Origin: Trichopria drosophilae
Lineage: Eukaryota > Arthropoda > Insecta > Hymenoptera > Diapriidae
DNA length: 64,000 nt
Reading direction: 5' to 3'
NCBI GenBank assembly: GCA_030407085.1
Contig: CM059585.1
Location: forward strand, 116,115,501-116,179,500
Part shown: piece by piece, positions 11,985 to 22,703 of the stretch
Position numbering within the stretch: position 1 is the first letter of the stretch
Layout of the letters: the number at the start of each line of letters is the position of its first letter
Notes under the pieces: generated by a model
Database searches by the model: none
The model's input: only the letters and a program-made list of their open reading frames with translations
What the model was told of the DNA's origin: nothing
Program-made: the position numbers and the translations under genes

Positions 11985-12610
11985 TCCAATCAAAAATTCA
12001 AAATGGCGGCTGCAATACGGACCCATCATGACGAAAATTTTACCTTTCTGTATGTACCGTTTTTGTAAATGAACAACTTTTTATGAAAATCAGCGTAGGA
12101 GGTGTTTTTGGGTCGCAGATTACTAATTCGTTGTCAAAATTAAAAATTCAAAATGTCGGATCCAAAATTGCGGACTAAAATTAAAAAATATTCTTAGCTT
12201 TTTATAAAATTTTACATCAAAATGTTTTAGGGATCACAGATTATGAATCCATTGTCCAATTTTTAAAATTCAAAATGACGAATCAAATATGGCGGACTAA
12301 AATGGAAAAATTTCAACGATTTTTATGACATTGTACATGAAAGGGTTTTTGGTATTACAGATTACGAATCCGTTGTCCGATTTCAAAATGAAAAAATAGT
12401 GGATTCCAAATGGCGGACAGAAATTTGAAAATTACGATTGATTTTTATAAAATTTTGTATTGACGTGTTTTTGGAATTCGAGACTATGAATCCTTTCTCC
12501 GATTTTCTAAATTCATAATGTTGGACAACATTTTAAAATTGTCCATCGATTTTATAAAATTTGGTTTTAGATTGATTTGTGGTTGTAGATCATGAATCGC
12601 TTGTTTTACA
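11985..12610 (+). repeat. Diverged tandem array, unit ~120 bp, GATTACGAATC...ATGGCGG family
   Basis: The ATGGCGG-containing block recurs near 12002, 12149, 12268, 12388 and 12510, a period close to 120 after the first interval. A unit runs GTTTTTGGNATCACAGATTA, then CGAATCCGTTGTCC, then TTCAAAATGGCGGATCCAA, then ATGGCGGACTAAAAT, then a TTTTTATAAAATTTTACAT stretch. Units differ from each other by many substitutions, so the array is old. Single units are scattered elsewhere in both orientations. I know no family name for it. Confidence 0.7.
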
Positions 12611-12904
12611 ATTTTTCTAATCCTTATAGCCTAAATTCTGTATGTATTCAAAATGGGCTGCTCTACTTTGTAACTTCAATGCGAAGGACTATTTTACCAT
12701 CCGATAGCCACCAGTGTTCTGCAGACTGTGAAAATTTACAATTTTTAGTTTATATTTAATTAATTTGAAATGTTTGGAATGAGAATAGTTTGTTAGGCAT
12801 TACCATTAATAATTTCGTTTAGCTACTTTTGGGGTAATTAAAATACACTCAGAAAAGTATTTTGCAAATTTAACTTTAAAATAAGTTTCCCAGGAGGACT
12901 TATA

Positions 12905-13100
12905 TGTCCATCTTAAGTTATAGTTTTTCCTTGTCCTAAGTTAGCCTAGTCTCTTCCTCTTCGTCCCCCGCCACATTCTCACACAAAGAAGCACCCATTG
13001 CACGGATATAAAAAAAGATACGAAAGTGGGAATAGTGAGAGGCTATAACTTTGGAGTATCTTCCGCCATTTTGAAACAACCGGCCACATAACTTAGGACC
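12905..13100 (-). repeat. Moderate-copy repeat, inverted partner of 27030-27295
   Basis: The reverse complement of this segment matches 27030-27295 in block order. CCGGTTGTTTCAAAATGGCGG corresponds to CCGGTCGGTTCTTTC plus AAAATGGCGG, followed in both by TCCAAAGTTATAG and a CTCCTCATTATCCCCACTT-type block. Both copies end in a TATAACTTAGGA / CCTAAGTTAT word. A1 minus-strand frame at 12936-13145 is a by-product of the repeat. Possible ACACT...AAAA termini at 12846 and 13280 may bound a larger host element. Confidence 0.55.
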
Positions 13101-13339
13101 GGGCCTATTGTATATAGTTTTTATAGCTGCATAGTTTTCAGGCAACCAAATGAGAATTAGATTAACCTAACTAAATTACAGTTAGATTAATGAAATGTAA
13201 ATATAAAAACTACTAAAGATTGATTCCCCACTAGGCAACTCATCATTTAATTGAATTAACTATAAATAATTGTTTTCAGTGTAAGTATTCTTCTTCTGGG
13301 AAAATAGTTCCTAAATTTGAAACTACTCAATAAGCGTTG

Positions 13340-14400
13340 ATCGTCCATATTTTCAAAATGGCGGTGTTCAGGTATACATTTTTAGAAAAAGGACATGAAT
13401 ACACGGTACACGACAAAAATCTACCTAAAAAACCGAAGTAAATCTGTTTTTAACGAAATTGCACAAGAAAAGTAATATCACAATCTCATTTTTTGTAAAG
13501 CACTTTCATTTCAAATGCTGTTTCTCTATAGGATCGTTGATATATGAATATATCATATTCAGTTTTTTCGCAGTAATGTAATGTCATGGTTTGTTACAAA
13601 AATTGCAAATAATTAACATAAAACCATGTTTCAAAGACAATCTCGTACAAAATATTGCCATCAAGAAGTTGAATAAAATTGATTGTTTAATAATAAAATA
13701 CATCAATTAATATAAAATAACATTGCAAGGATATTGGTATCTTCATCATTATTAACTTTATAGTCACTGTTATAAATAATTCAATTATCTTCAATATTCG
13801 TCTTATGTGTTTAAGTAAATGTAAGAGCATTGAAATTATATTATCTATTACTAAATAATATCTCTTAGTGTATTTTATTTCAACTTATACTTCATCATCT
13901 TATAATTTTTGAATGCACCCGATTTGAATATAAAGCGACAAAAATGTAATACCCGTAATTCGACTAATTTTGAAAAGATTTATGCCTAGCGAAATATTGT
14001 CCGCAGGGGATTAAATAAATAACGATTAAATTAAAGGTAATTGTATTAACTTTAAAATACCAGAACACCGCCATTTTGAAAAGAGGGACGAAAAACTTTT
14101 TTTTTTTAATAATATCACGAATAATAATTTAAACCTAAAGAAACTCGTTTGGAACCATAAAGAAATGTTAATTTAATAATATTTCTACTACATTATAACG
14201 AAATTTTTTAATTAAGCTATTATTTTCCATTCTTTTCACTATTTTTATTACGTCTCTAAGCTAAAAATTACTTCATTTGTAATATTTTCGAAAATACTAA
14301 TTATATGAGGTCCGATTAAAAGTGAAATTGTAAATAATTCAATTATCTTCAATTTTCGTCTTATGTGTTTACAACGAACAGTTATATTGTAAAAAAATCG
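13340..14400. repeat. Composite inverted and direct repeat complex
   Basis: TTTTCAAAATGGCGGTGTTC at 13350-13370 reappears inverted at 14065-14082 with one or two changes. A separate direct repeat of about 40 bases (AATAATTCAATTATCTTC followed by TTCGTCTTATGTGTTTA) occurs at 13777-13816 and 14333-14371. The arrangement suggests a non-autonomous element of about 750 bp plus flanking duplication. There is no coding capacity and I cannot assign a family. Confidence 0.5.
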
Positions 14401-14550
14401 AGAAAAGTGTCTACTTCATGCAAGTAAAATATTTCCACTTCTTCATAAAATTATTTCTTATTCTTTACTATATATATTCTCGTCGAATATGAATCCTCCA
14501 AAGTCAAATAAAAAAAGAAAAATGTACTACTATTTTTTTTGTACCTATTT

Positions 14551-14838
14551 TTACCTAAAACAAATATTTTTTAAGTTAATCGTGATACATTCATTTTCAT
14601 CCATGTCACTGAATGGAAAATTCAATGCAAAAAAATCACTACGAAAATTAATGTAATGTACAGTAGATTTTGTAGAAATTATAGGTTTAAACATTGGCCA
14701 CTTTTTGGCAAAAAAACTTGTACTGCCAGTTTTCCGAATAAAATGTAACAAAATCATGGTTTGTTTATTGATACCTTTTCTTAAGTAAACTGGGGACAGT
14801 TTCTGCAAAACAGTTCTCAGAATATTTAACACGAACAA
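14551..14838 (-). other. Minus-strand frame of uncertain status
   Basis: A 95-codon frame includes ILLHFIRKTGSTSFFAKKWP near its middle, which is slightly more protein-like than random AT-rich translation. It lies just downstream, on the same strand, of the acidic frame at 14959-15129. The two together might be debris of one mobile-element protein. I do not recognise a domain and cannot exclude chance. Confidence 0.2.
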
Positions 14839-14958
14839 CCTAAATGTTTCTTTTTTACGATAACTTGTTAATACTTTTTATGCAGCTTCTGTTCTGTTTT
14901 TATCAATTTTGTGTAGTTTTGGACGTTTTTTGAGCATGACTATTATTAGGAAAAAGAT

Positions 14959-15129
14959 TCAACTTCGTTCAGCAGCTTTAATACGAGTATAATCGTCATC
15001 ATCATCATCAACCTCATTGTCACTATCATCATCGTTATCATCACTGCTGTTGTTATTATTTTCATTAACATTTTCATAAGTTACTTCGTAGGAGTTTATA
15101 TGCTCAGCACAGGCACATATAGGCTTTCG
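14959..15129 (-). pseudogene. Short acidic, Asp/Asn-rich reading frame (possible coding remnant)
   Basis: Between stops the minus strand encodes 56 residues with a strikingly acidic core: four Asn, two Ser, then Asp runs ending in six consecutive Asp, followed by YTRIKAAERS and a stop. The DNA is an ATC/ATT-type imperfect trinucleotide tract on the plus strand. The flanking residues (HINSYEVTYENVNE) keep a coding-like look. Acidic N-terminal tracts are common in transposases, but the alternative is a plain (GAT)n microsatellite. No start codon is present in the frame. Confidence 0.25.
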
Positions 15130-15701
15130 TCACAATTTTCATGAAATGCTGAATATAATTTAATCCCATTCTATGAGCAATAGCGACAGAAAACAATATA
15201 GTTATAAACGGACGGAGTTATCTTATTACCAAACTTACACAATGCAAAAAAGCGATCAGCATCAGACGAATATTCGCGAATTACTGATTATTGACTTTTA
15301 ATGTAATAGCAAGGTACAATTTTTCCAAGAACCGCAGGCAATGAAAAGAATAACAACCGTGAACCATAAACAACATTCCTAACGATTGTAAACAGTTCGC
15401 TCTATTTGACATGCGCTTTTCTCTAAATCACATTTATTTCATACATATTTTGAATAATTTTGTTGAATAGTTATTAGGTAATTTTTGGACAAATATGCGA
15501 GCAGTTTTAATCCATTTAATTGTATCCACTATAGACAGAATTTTGTAACATGATACTAATTTTATGATTTGATAATAGTTATTTCCTAGTTTATAAAATA
15601 AGGAGGGCCTCTTGCTCATACATCTGGCAAATATGTTTTTTGTGTTTGTTTAAATTTCATGGTCACATACGTTCTTAAATGATATTGAAATTGAATGAAC
15701 A

Positions 15702-16090
15702 CCCAGCAAACGAAACTGAATAGATTTTTTCACCGTCTGGAATGAATTTCAATGAGAAAATACTTAGATATGCTTCATGTTTTCCTTTTTTACAATTTAA
15801 ATTTATTGAAATGAATTCATTTGAAGCGAAGATACCTATTTTTCCATTGGAATTAATTCAAGCTCTAACTGTTCTATTTGCAATTTTCTATTGAAATTCA
15901 TTAACGATGACACTTTTTCTATTTCACTTTTTAAACTTTTCTATTTCAACTTTCTACAAACTATTAACCTTTAAAAGTAATTGAAATTTATTTTTTGATT
16001 GAAATTCATTCAAGAAGTTAAGAAATCTAATTCAGACATGATGTCATGGATAAATTTCAATCGACCTTCCATGAATTTTCGTTTACTGGG
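15702..16090. mobile_element. MITE with CCCAGCAAACGAAA terminal repeats
   Basis: The left end reads CCCAGCAAACGAAACTGAAT. The right end, read inward, gives CCCAGTAAACGAAAATTCAT, a terminal inverted match with one change in the first fourteen bases. The interior is AT-rich with many AATTGAAATTCATT-type words and no reading frame. The 389-bp length fits a miniature inverted-repeat transposable element. The flanks do not show an unambiguous target duplication. Confidence 0.6.
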
Positions 16091-17459
16091 CACGTACAGT
16101 AAATTTAATTTGCTAGCACATGAAACATAATGCAAAATTACTCTAAGACTTATGCTCCTGCACATTAAGATACATTTTAGTTATAAACTCAAGAAGTTTA
16201 ATGTATTAGTGGGCGTTAACATTGCACATGTCATCTTATTTTTAGAAGTGTATGATTACATTGAGAAACACTATCATTTAGAGTCATTTTGATATCATTT
16301 TAACCCTACAAAAAGTGTACAATCCATTTAACTTTGCAAGTTTGCAATGAAACCAAATTTCCACCTTGCGATGCTTCCACTTTTTGAAATTATTCGATAA
16401 TGATTCACTACTATCGAAATAAGAAAAAACACTCGATTTTAGGGTGTACCTGTCACTAAGAGATCAAAAAATCCCCCAAAATGGATTTTTATTATTTATC
16501 CAATAACTTTTTCAAGTTTTCTTTTAGCTAAAATGTCGATCTTGTGTACTAAAATCCGTACGAAATGACGTTCCGCAAAGGTGCCCCATCAGGTCCCCAA
16601 CAGACTCCCCTTAAGAAATAGAAAATAAAATGAACGCAATATAACAGATAATAAATGTTCAAAATTAAACACATTCGAAGGAAAGAGACAGTTTAGACGT
16701 TCTACGTGCAATTTACCCAAACAAATTTTAATAAATTTGTTACGTAACTTGTTTAACATGCTATTTTTACACACTATTCATTTTTGTTATTTAATGAAAA
16801 ATATGTCGTTGAACATTTTGAACAAAAGCTGTTATCTTTAAATTTTATGCCTACCGTTGTTTATCAAACAATAATCATAAACATTCTTAGTGTACTCTTT
16901 TTCCGTCTTTCTCATACTTCCGAGGAAAAAAAATTGTAAAAAAGAAGACGAGCTATTATTTTCCATTAAATCAAAAGTTCCAAGTTCTAAAGGATTTTTT
17001 ATTGTTTAATTATTTCATATTATTACATTTTAAAGATAAAAGTATGGAAAAATGAATGGTATAGCATTTTTCTTACTTTTTTAAAGATATACAAACATAA
17101 AAAATAAGTTTGGAAATGAAATATTAAAAGTTTTCTGGATTTGCCTATTCAGAAATGAACATAAAAATATATCGAATAATATAAATGAAGTTATAATTAA
17201 TTGTATTAAACAATATTAATTCTTTAAGCCACATACGACTACCAGTGTGCCACTTGATATCAATTTTTTGTTACTCTAAGTTTTTGTCTCGTTACCTTTA
17301 TAATATGCGTAGAAATCACGCATAAATCAATGTTAAACTTTCCTTATCCTATTGTAAAACGGGTTTTAATAACCAATCAGGATTAAAATTGAATTACTGT
17401 TTTAAAAGTTCATTTGTCGTTAACTATTATGTGATATGAATTTCAAACTGAACATGTTT
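16091..17459. other. AT-rich DNA, nothing identified
   Basis: No gene, RNA or clear repeat was recognised. The minus-strand frame at 16589-16774 is Leu/Phe/Lys/Asn-rich and typical of random sequence. Confidence 0.35.
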
Positions 17460-17536
17460 TTTTTTCAAAATTGTGGATCCAATATGGTGAACGAATTCAG
17501 CAAAATTCATATAAAATATACAAAACTTAGTATTAG
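17460..17536 (+). repeat. Unit of the ~120-bp family abutting the Penelope-like element
   Basis: TCAAAATTGTGGATCCAATATGG matches the core of the dispersed ~120-bp family. The homology to the retrotransposon starts at about 17537, so the element appears to have been truncated at, or inserted into, an older repeat. Confidence 0.4.
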
Positions 17537-18559
17537 GAGTTTTCCTTTCTACCAATCCTTGCAGATTTAGTTATGGACGATTTGGAAAGTGAGTGTCTCA
17601 GAAGGCTTTCTTTTAATTCGTTACTGTTCTATAGATATGTAGATGATGTAATTCCAAAGAATAAGGTAGAAGAGATACTGATAATTTTCAATTCTTACCA
17701 TAACAAATTACAATTTACCTCAGAGATTGAGAAAAATGGATCAATAAGCTTCTTGGACTTAAAATTAATTAGAGACAATAATAGGATAATTACAGATTGG
17801 TACCAGAAAGACACCTTTTCGGGAAGAATTCTTAACTTTCGTTCAACACATCCCACATCACAGAAAATAGCCATGGTATCCAATTTGACAGACAAAGCCA
17901 TACGATTATCACACAAGAGATTCCATATGAAGAATATTAATCTAGTTAAAGACATCCTAATTAATAATGATTATCCTTTAGAATTTATAAATCAGTATAT
18001 TAAAAAAAGAATAAATAACATACAGAAAGAACAAACTGATCAACAAGACGTTCTCCATAATGAAGGTATATATATACCGGTACCTTATGTAGACAAATTC
18101 TTTGAAAAAACAAAAAAAGATCTACGACTACATGGTTTAACCATCTTACCCACAACAAATAACAATTTCAGCAACTTAATAAGGAAAGGAAAGAGTAAAA
18201 CGAATCATATGTATAAAAATAATACAGTTTATAAATTATCCCGTGAAGAGTGTAATGCAACATATGTGGGGGAATCGAAACGTAAGCTAAACACCAGAAT
18301 TTTGAAACACAAAAACAACATTAAGAGAACCAACCATTCGGTTATTACGGAACATCGTCTTTCTACGAACCATGATTTTGACTGGGATAATGTCAAAATT
18401 CTGGATGTTGATAAAAATTGGAACAAAAGATTAATATCAGAAATGATCCACATGCGTCTCCAAAAAAACTCGCTCAATAAGAAAGAAGATGCAATTAATT
18501 TACATGCTCCTTATATAAATTTATTGCATAAGTTGAAAACTAATTGTACGTCTAAATGA
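17537..18559 (+). mobile_element. Penelope-like retrotransposon, 5'-truncated (partial RT plus GIY-YIG endonuclease)
   Basis: The product would be the C-terminal part of a Penelope-like polyprotein: a reverse transcriptase that copies element RNA, followed by a GIY-YIG nuclease that nicks target DNA. From the ATG at 17573 the frame runs 328 codons. It shows RT motif C YVDD at residues 22-25, a thumb-region FTSEIEKNGSISFLDLKL block near 49-66, and the nuclease signature TVYK (218-221) with TYVGESKR (230-237), Arg242 and a candidate catalytic Glu290. Homology-like residues (LPILADLVMDDLE) begin before the ATG, at about 17549. An in-frame TAG at 17534 lies just upstream. The RT fingers and motif A/B region are therefore missing. 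The intact remaining frame implies a fairly recent copy that cannot move alone. Confidence 0.9.
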
Positions 18560-19020
18560 TAGAAAGTTCATTGCAAAATATTCGTTTGAGCATAATAGTT
18601 TTACATACACTATGTATTTATGTATTTATATTGTCATGTTATAACTAATTGTGTATGTATATGTCTATATTGTATTATCGGCCTTTTAAATTTCATTCAG
18701 TGTACATTAGTTAATCCCCTCGTCGTCAATGTGTAGGAAAATTGACAGATACCACTCGTGCATTTTCATGTTTTTCGTTTTCTTACCATTATTTATTAAT
18801 TATTTATTTATTTATTAACATTTGACTTCTTACAAAAAATGTAAACAAAATGTTTTAACAGTAAGTGTGTTTTTTTTAAAATTATTTTCTGTTGTAATTG
18901 TGAATTAATAAATTTAAAATATATTATAGTTCTGATGAGGACAACGTACGCTGTCGAAACGTTAAATAACTGAGTTAGTTATTTTTTTGTAATACCTTGA
19001 CTCGAAGCATCGATCAACTC
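18560..19020 (+). mobile_element. 3' non-coding tail of the Penelope-like element
   Basis: The sequence after the stop codon is AT-rich and leads to the ribozyme-like motif at 18925-18985 and a hairpin (AAATAACT...AGTTATTT, 18963-18984). Penelope-like elements typically carry such structured terminal regions. The exact 3' boundary and a target-site duplication are not evident, so the end given is approximate. Confidence 0.5.
18925..18985 (+). ncRNA. Hammerhead-ribozyme-like motif
   Basis: The conserved hammerhead core words are present in order: CTGATGA at 18932-18938, and GAAA at 18956-18959 followed by CGTT. Between them GACA and TGTC can form stem II, with one extra G. ACGT gives a minimal palindromic stem III, followed by a GTT cleavage-type triplet. 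AAATA after it can pair with TATAGTT before CTGATGA, with one mismatch, as stem I. Small hammerheads of this kind are known in Penelope-like elements, which supports the call. The bulged base and weak stem I leave activity uncertain. Confidence 0.6.
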
Positions 19021-19984
19021 TTTAAAATAATATAACTTCGTCGAGTGACAGAATCATGATTGTACGGAATGAAATCTGTTTAAAAATTCAAAATTGCGAA
19101 TGAAACAAAGAATGGTAATAAAAATTCAATGTTTAGAAAAATTCATGGCTCAAAGGAGAAAATATAACAATGTTAGATTATATTGTGAAATATGTTGTAT
19201 AAAAAAAATTAAACTTCCAATTTATACATAAAAGGATCTAAGTACAGGAAATAGAATGAAGATTAACAATTCTAATATGTATTATTAGATAGAGCTGGTA
19301 TTTTAATTATTTTACTAAAAATAGAATTTAGTATCCTGATGTATTATCTCCATGCTGCAATACGTAAGTACTATACTGTACCATGCATTGATTTTACTTT
19401 CTGCAGAGTGTAATCGAAATGATGTCGGTACGGCAGATGTACCGGTAAGACGAGGTTTGCTGCTTTTAGCACAGCCTTATTATCGACTGGAAAACGACGT
19501 AGCTGCAAGCTTCTCAATACGAAAGGGGTAACTGTGATTCGCCGTTGGTGCCGCTGTTGCTTAGCCTGTAATTATGCACCGAGAAATTTCAAGTTTTAAC
19601 TTGAATATTTAACTAAAATAAAATAATTTTCTTTGCAAATTTAGTATAAAATTACAACAATTTTTAAAAATATAATCATTTCTATACATAATCAAACAAA
19701 TAATTTGATCAATTAGTATTATATTGAAGGTAAAGTATTATTCACATAATGATTTGTATGTAAATATACGTATAAAAAATATTATACCGAAAAAAAAATA
19801 TTTCAACAATTTTAAACATCTATTTGAGCAAGAACTGCCAAACTTGATTATACATTACTCAATTGTTAATGCCATTAATATTTTGGTAAAATACCTGATA
19901 CTAACAAACATTTGTAGTAAAATTTACTAATTTATAACTATTGTTAGTAAAGTCTTATTCATCTGAATGTTATCCGGTGTAATA
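19021..19984. other. AT-rich DNA, nothing certain
   Basis: No gene is recognised. A short word at 19080-19100 (AAAATTCAAAATTGCGAATG) may be a fragment of the ~120-bp family. A slightly GC-richer block at 19420-19570 has no frame of note. Confidence 0.3.
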
Positions 19985-20085
19985 ACCACAGTAGGGTAGT
20001 TAAAACAACTAAAAACGTTTAGTTAGCTCAATGAAATTGAAAAACTAATTGAACTACTCGGGAAAAATATTTTTGGACCTTGGCA
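19985..20085 (-). repeat. End fragment of a TCCAAAAATNTTTNCCCGAGTA element
   Basis: Read inward on the minus strand, this copy starts TCCAAAAATATTTTTCCCG and then carries AGTT/AACT words including GAGCTAACTAAACG. The opposite-orientation segment at 22036-22160 starts TCCAAAAATTTTTCCCCGAG and has CAATGACTAACTAACTC. The two either belong to one family or are the two ends of one large element of about 2.1 kb. Confidence 0.35.
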
Positions 20086-20110
20086 TGCATGATGCATGCA
20101 TGATGCATAA
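20082..20110. repeat. Short GCATGATGCAT tandem palindrome
   Basis: GCATGCATGAT is repeated about two and a half times in tandem and is nearly self-complementary. It is too short to classify. Confidence 0.5.
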
Positions 20111-20379
20111 GTATAAGTAATTTATAGAATGGGGAAAAATCCTATCTTTGTATATGGTTAAATTCACAGAACTTTTAACTTTCCGCTTTAAGAAAAACAT
20201 TTTTTTTTTCGATGGCACATATTTAAAATCAACCTGAGGCCACTCCTAAACATATAAAATGTAGAAAAAACGACACGTTACGACTTTTAAAGAATTGTTC
20301 CAGTGCAGTCAGCTAAAACGAGACCTAAAATTATATCTTCGAACCAAACATATTTCTGTACGCGGAAAACAGATGAAAT

Positions 20380-20860
20380 TTCTTACTCGGGTTTTTTTAA
20401 ATTACTGGTTACGAATCCGTCAACAGATATTCAGAATTCAAGATGGCGAATTCAATATGGAAGACCGAATTTGTAAGAAGTTACTCACACAAGCTCAAAT
20501 TGGGTATTCGAGGGTTTTCTTTCTGTTTGCTTTTAGGTTCATAATATACAAATTTTAGAAGCAAACATTTATTTAAGTCGATTTAAGGCATTACAATCCC
20601 GGCAATCCTGAAAAAAAAAACTTTAAATAGGTATAACGTAAGTTGTCAATAGTACCATATTTATACATTTTTAACCCGAAAAAATGAAGCAAGGGAGATG
20701 AAAAACAAAGTTACCCAAAGTGACATTTTCATTATTTCTGGAGCAAAGCTATAGGGAATCTCGACCGATGAGCGACCCCGAATACACAGTTTCAGCTGGT
20801 TCAAGCAAATTTTTAGGAATTTAGTCCGCCATATTGTATCTACCATCTTCAATTTTTAAT
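20380..20860. repeat. Opposed units of the ~120-bp family
   Basis: At 20395-20480 the plus strand has GGTTACGAATCCGTCAAC, then TTCAAGATGGCGAATTCAAT. At 20810-20855 the minus strand has the corresponding core (TTAGTCCGCCATATTGTATC on the plus strand). The two units face each other about 350 bp apart. The reading frames here (20295-20558 plus, 20661-20852 minus) are products of the repeats, not genes. Confidence 0.45.
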
Positions 20861-22035
20861 ATATGTCAACGTATTTATGATCAGTGACCAATAAAACCCG
20901 CGATTAACAAATTTCAGCATTTTTCCGTGTAAAGAAAGGAGTCTGTGTCAAAGAGATAATTTCATGTCTTGTTTTACCCCTGAGCATCGTATTGTATTTC
21001 TGGAACAAGTTCAGAGTATTATTATGACACCTAAAACAATAAATTACGCCAATAATCGAGGCATTTAATTGTGTACAGTTCGTGTGCCTGATGAAAGTGT
21101 AATTTTTCAACAATAGTTACGCACGAAGGCTATAGGTTGTAATAGGCACAGAATTGAGATAAGACAAGGCACACCTTATTCCTTGGAATACGTCACTTAT
21201 TATATCATCAATTAAAAATTCCCAAAGTATGGAGCCATAACATTGTTTGTTCCAAAAGTTATTGTTAGAAATTAACGAAATTCCATTTTCCATAAATCTT
21301 CTGCACGCGACTTTGGACGTATGTCATTCTTATTAAGGCGATAGGCACACTTATTTTTCAAGTATCTTTGGCTTTTATAAAGTGCCAATAATCAACGACA
21401 TGATTTTCAAATGAAAAGAATACACGTTCCAAAAGTTACAGAACAAAATATTTAAAAAAATACGATTTGCACGCAGCAGTTTATTCAAATTTTATGAGCT
21501 TTTGTGTTTCCTTTGGCTTTTTAATCAACTATCATGCAAAACAAATAACTGTACCTTGAAAAGAATATCCTTTTTAGTAAATAGTAATGTTTTATAAATA
21601 TTTCTGTACAGCTTCTTTACGTGAATCTTAAAATAACATGAAAGTCAAAAGTTCTGTGGATTTGCCCATATACGTACATTATAATATATAATTTTTAATG
21701 TTTATATCCAAATTTAGTCCGTAATGATCACGAAAAAGCTTCTACAAGTGATGAAAGATCCATATTTGAGATTAGATATTGTCAATTGGTGTAAAGTTAA
21801 CACAAACGCCTGTGAAATGTGTATTTTTCAGATATGAATATTTTTTATCTTCAGAAAAATTACTAAAAGAATATGAATGGTTCTCCAGAAATGAATGAAA
21901 TTTTTTTACTATTAATGTACGACATTTGTTGTTCGTGTCGTGTCAATGATGCCTCATAACGCCTTGTGCATATATTACACATTTCATTACAGCTCAAAAT
22001 TAATGCTTGAAAATGAATAATTATATACGATAACC
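20861..22035. other. AT-rich DNA, nothing identified
   Basis: No gene is recognised; the minus frame at 20904-21113 is not convincing. No clear internal repeat was found. Confidence 0.35.
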
Positions 22036-22160
22036 TCCAAAAATTTTTCCCCGAGTAAGTGCTGACAATTTTAGAATAAATTCAATGACTAACTAACTCA
22101 AAACTATTAACTCAAAATCAACATGGTTTGTCTAACTAAAAAAGTATTACCGTTTACTAC
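22036..22160 (+). repeat. Partner end of the TCCAAAAAT...CCCGAGTA element
   Basis: See 19985-20085 for the shared terminus. This copy carries TCCAAAAATTTTTCCCCGAG and then a series of AACTAACT / AACTATTAACTC words. Its inner limit is unclear. Confidence 0.35.
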
Positions 22161-22379
22161 TTCTCTCGTAACTACCCAGCGGTAGTTGCAGTTGTCATCA
22201 TGTCAATTATTTTCAGCACACTTCAATATGCACTTTTAAGTAAATATACCTACTTTTTAACTAATCGTAACATAAAAAAGTGTTGCAATAAATCCTCAAT
22301 GGATTTTTGTCCAAAAATTAATAAAATTATAAATTTAATATTTTTACAAACAAAAATATTTGGTAAACCTTCGGATGAT

Positions 22380-22680
22380 ACAGCTGTTCGAAATCCAAAA
22401 AGTTCAACTTGTTTTCGATGTAATTTTGCCTTCTGGTTACGTATGTAATATCATAAATTGTCGCTCGGTCTTATCTTGACCGCCATTAAAAAAAAAACTG
22501 CCAAAAATTATAATTATTCTGATTTATAGGCATTTTGTTCATCTACGAGAAAGTACAACCTGATTTCGATGTATTTTTGACCCTTGAGTACGAATATGAC
22601 GTCAGAAATTTGTGGCTCGGTCATATCTTGGCCGCCATTTAGACAATACAGCCAAAAATTATGATTTTTTTTTAAGTTTT
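22380..22680 (+). repeat. Tandem duplication, period about 151 bp
   Basis: Two consecutive units share AGTTCAACTTG / AGTACAACCTG, then TTTCGATGTA, then a GCTCGGTC-TATCTTG block, then CCGCCATT and GCCAAAAATTAT. The first words lie at 22401 and 22552. Each unit contains a CCGCCATT word, the reverse of the AATGGCGG motif seen in other repeats. The short frame at 22200-22448 ends inside unit one and is not a gene. Confidence 0.6.
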
Positions 22681-22703
22681 ACCCTCCAAATATTTTCCAC
22701 ATA

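Noticed and set aside
18963..18984. Rho-independent-type terminator (hairpin followed by T run)
   Set aside because: The context is a eukaryotic retrotransposon tail, and the hairpin is better viewed as part of the structured 3' region near the ribozyme-like motif.
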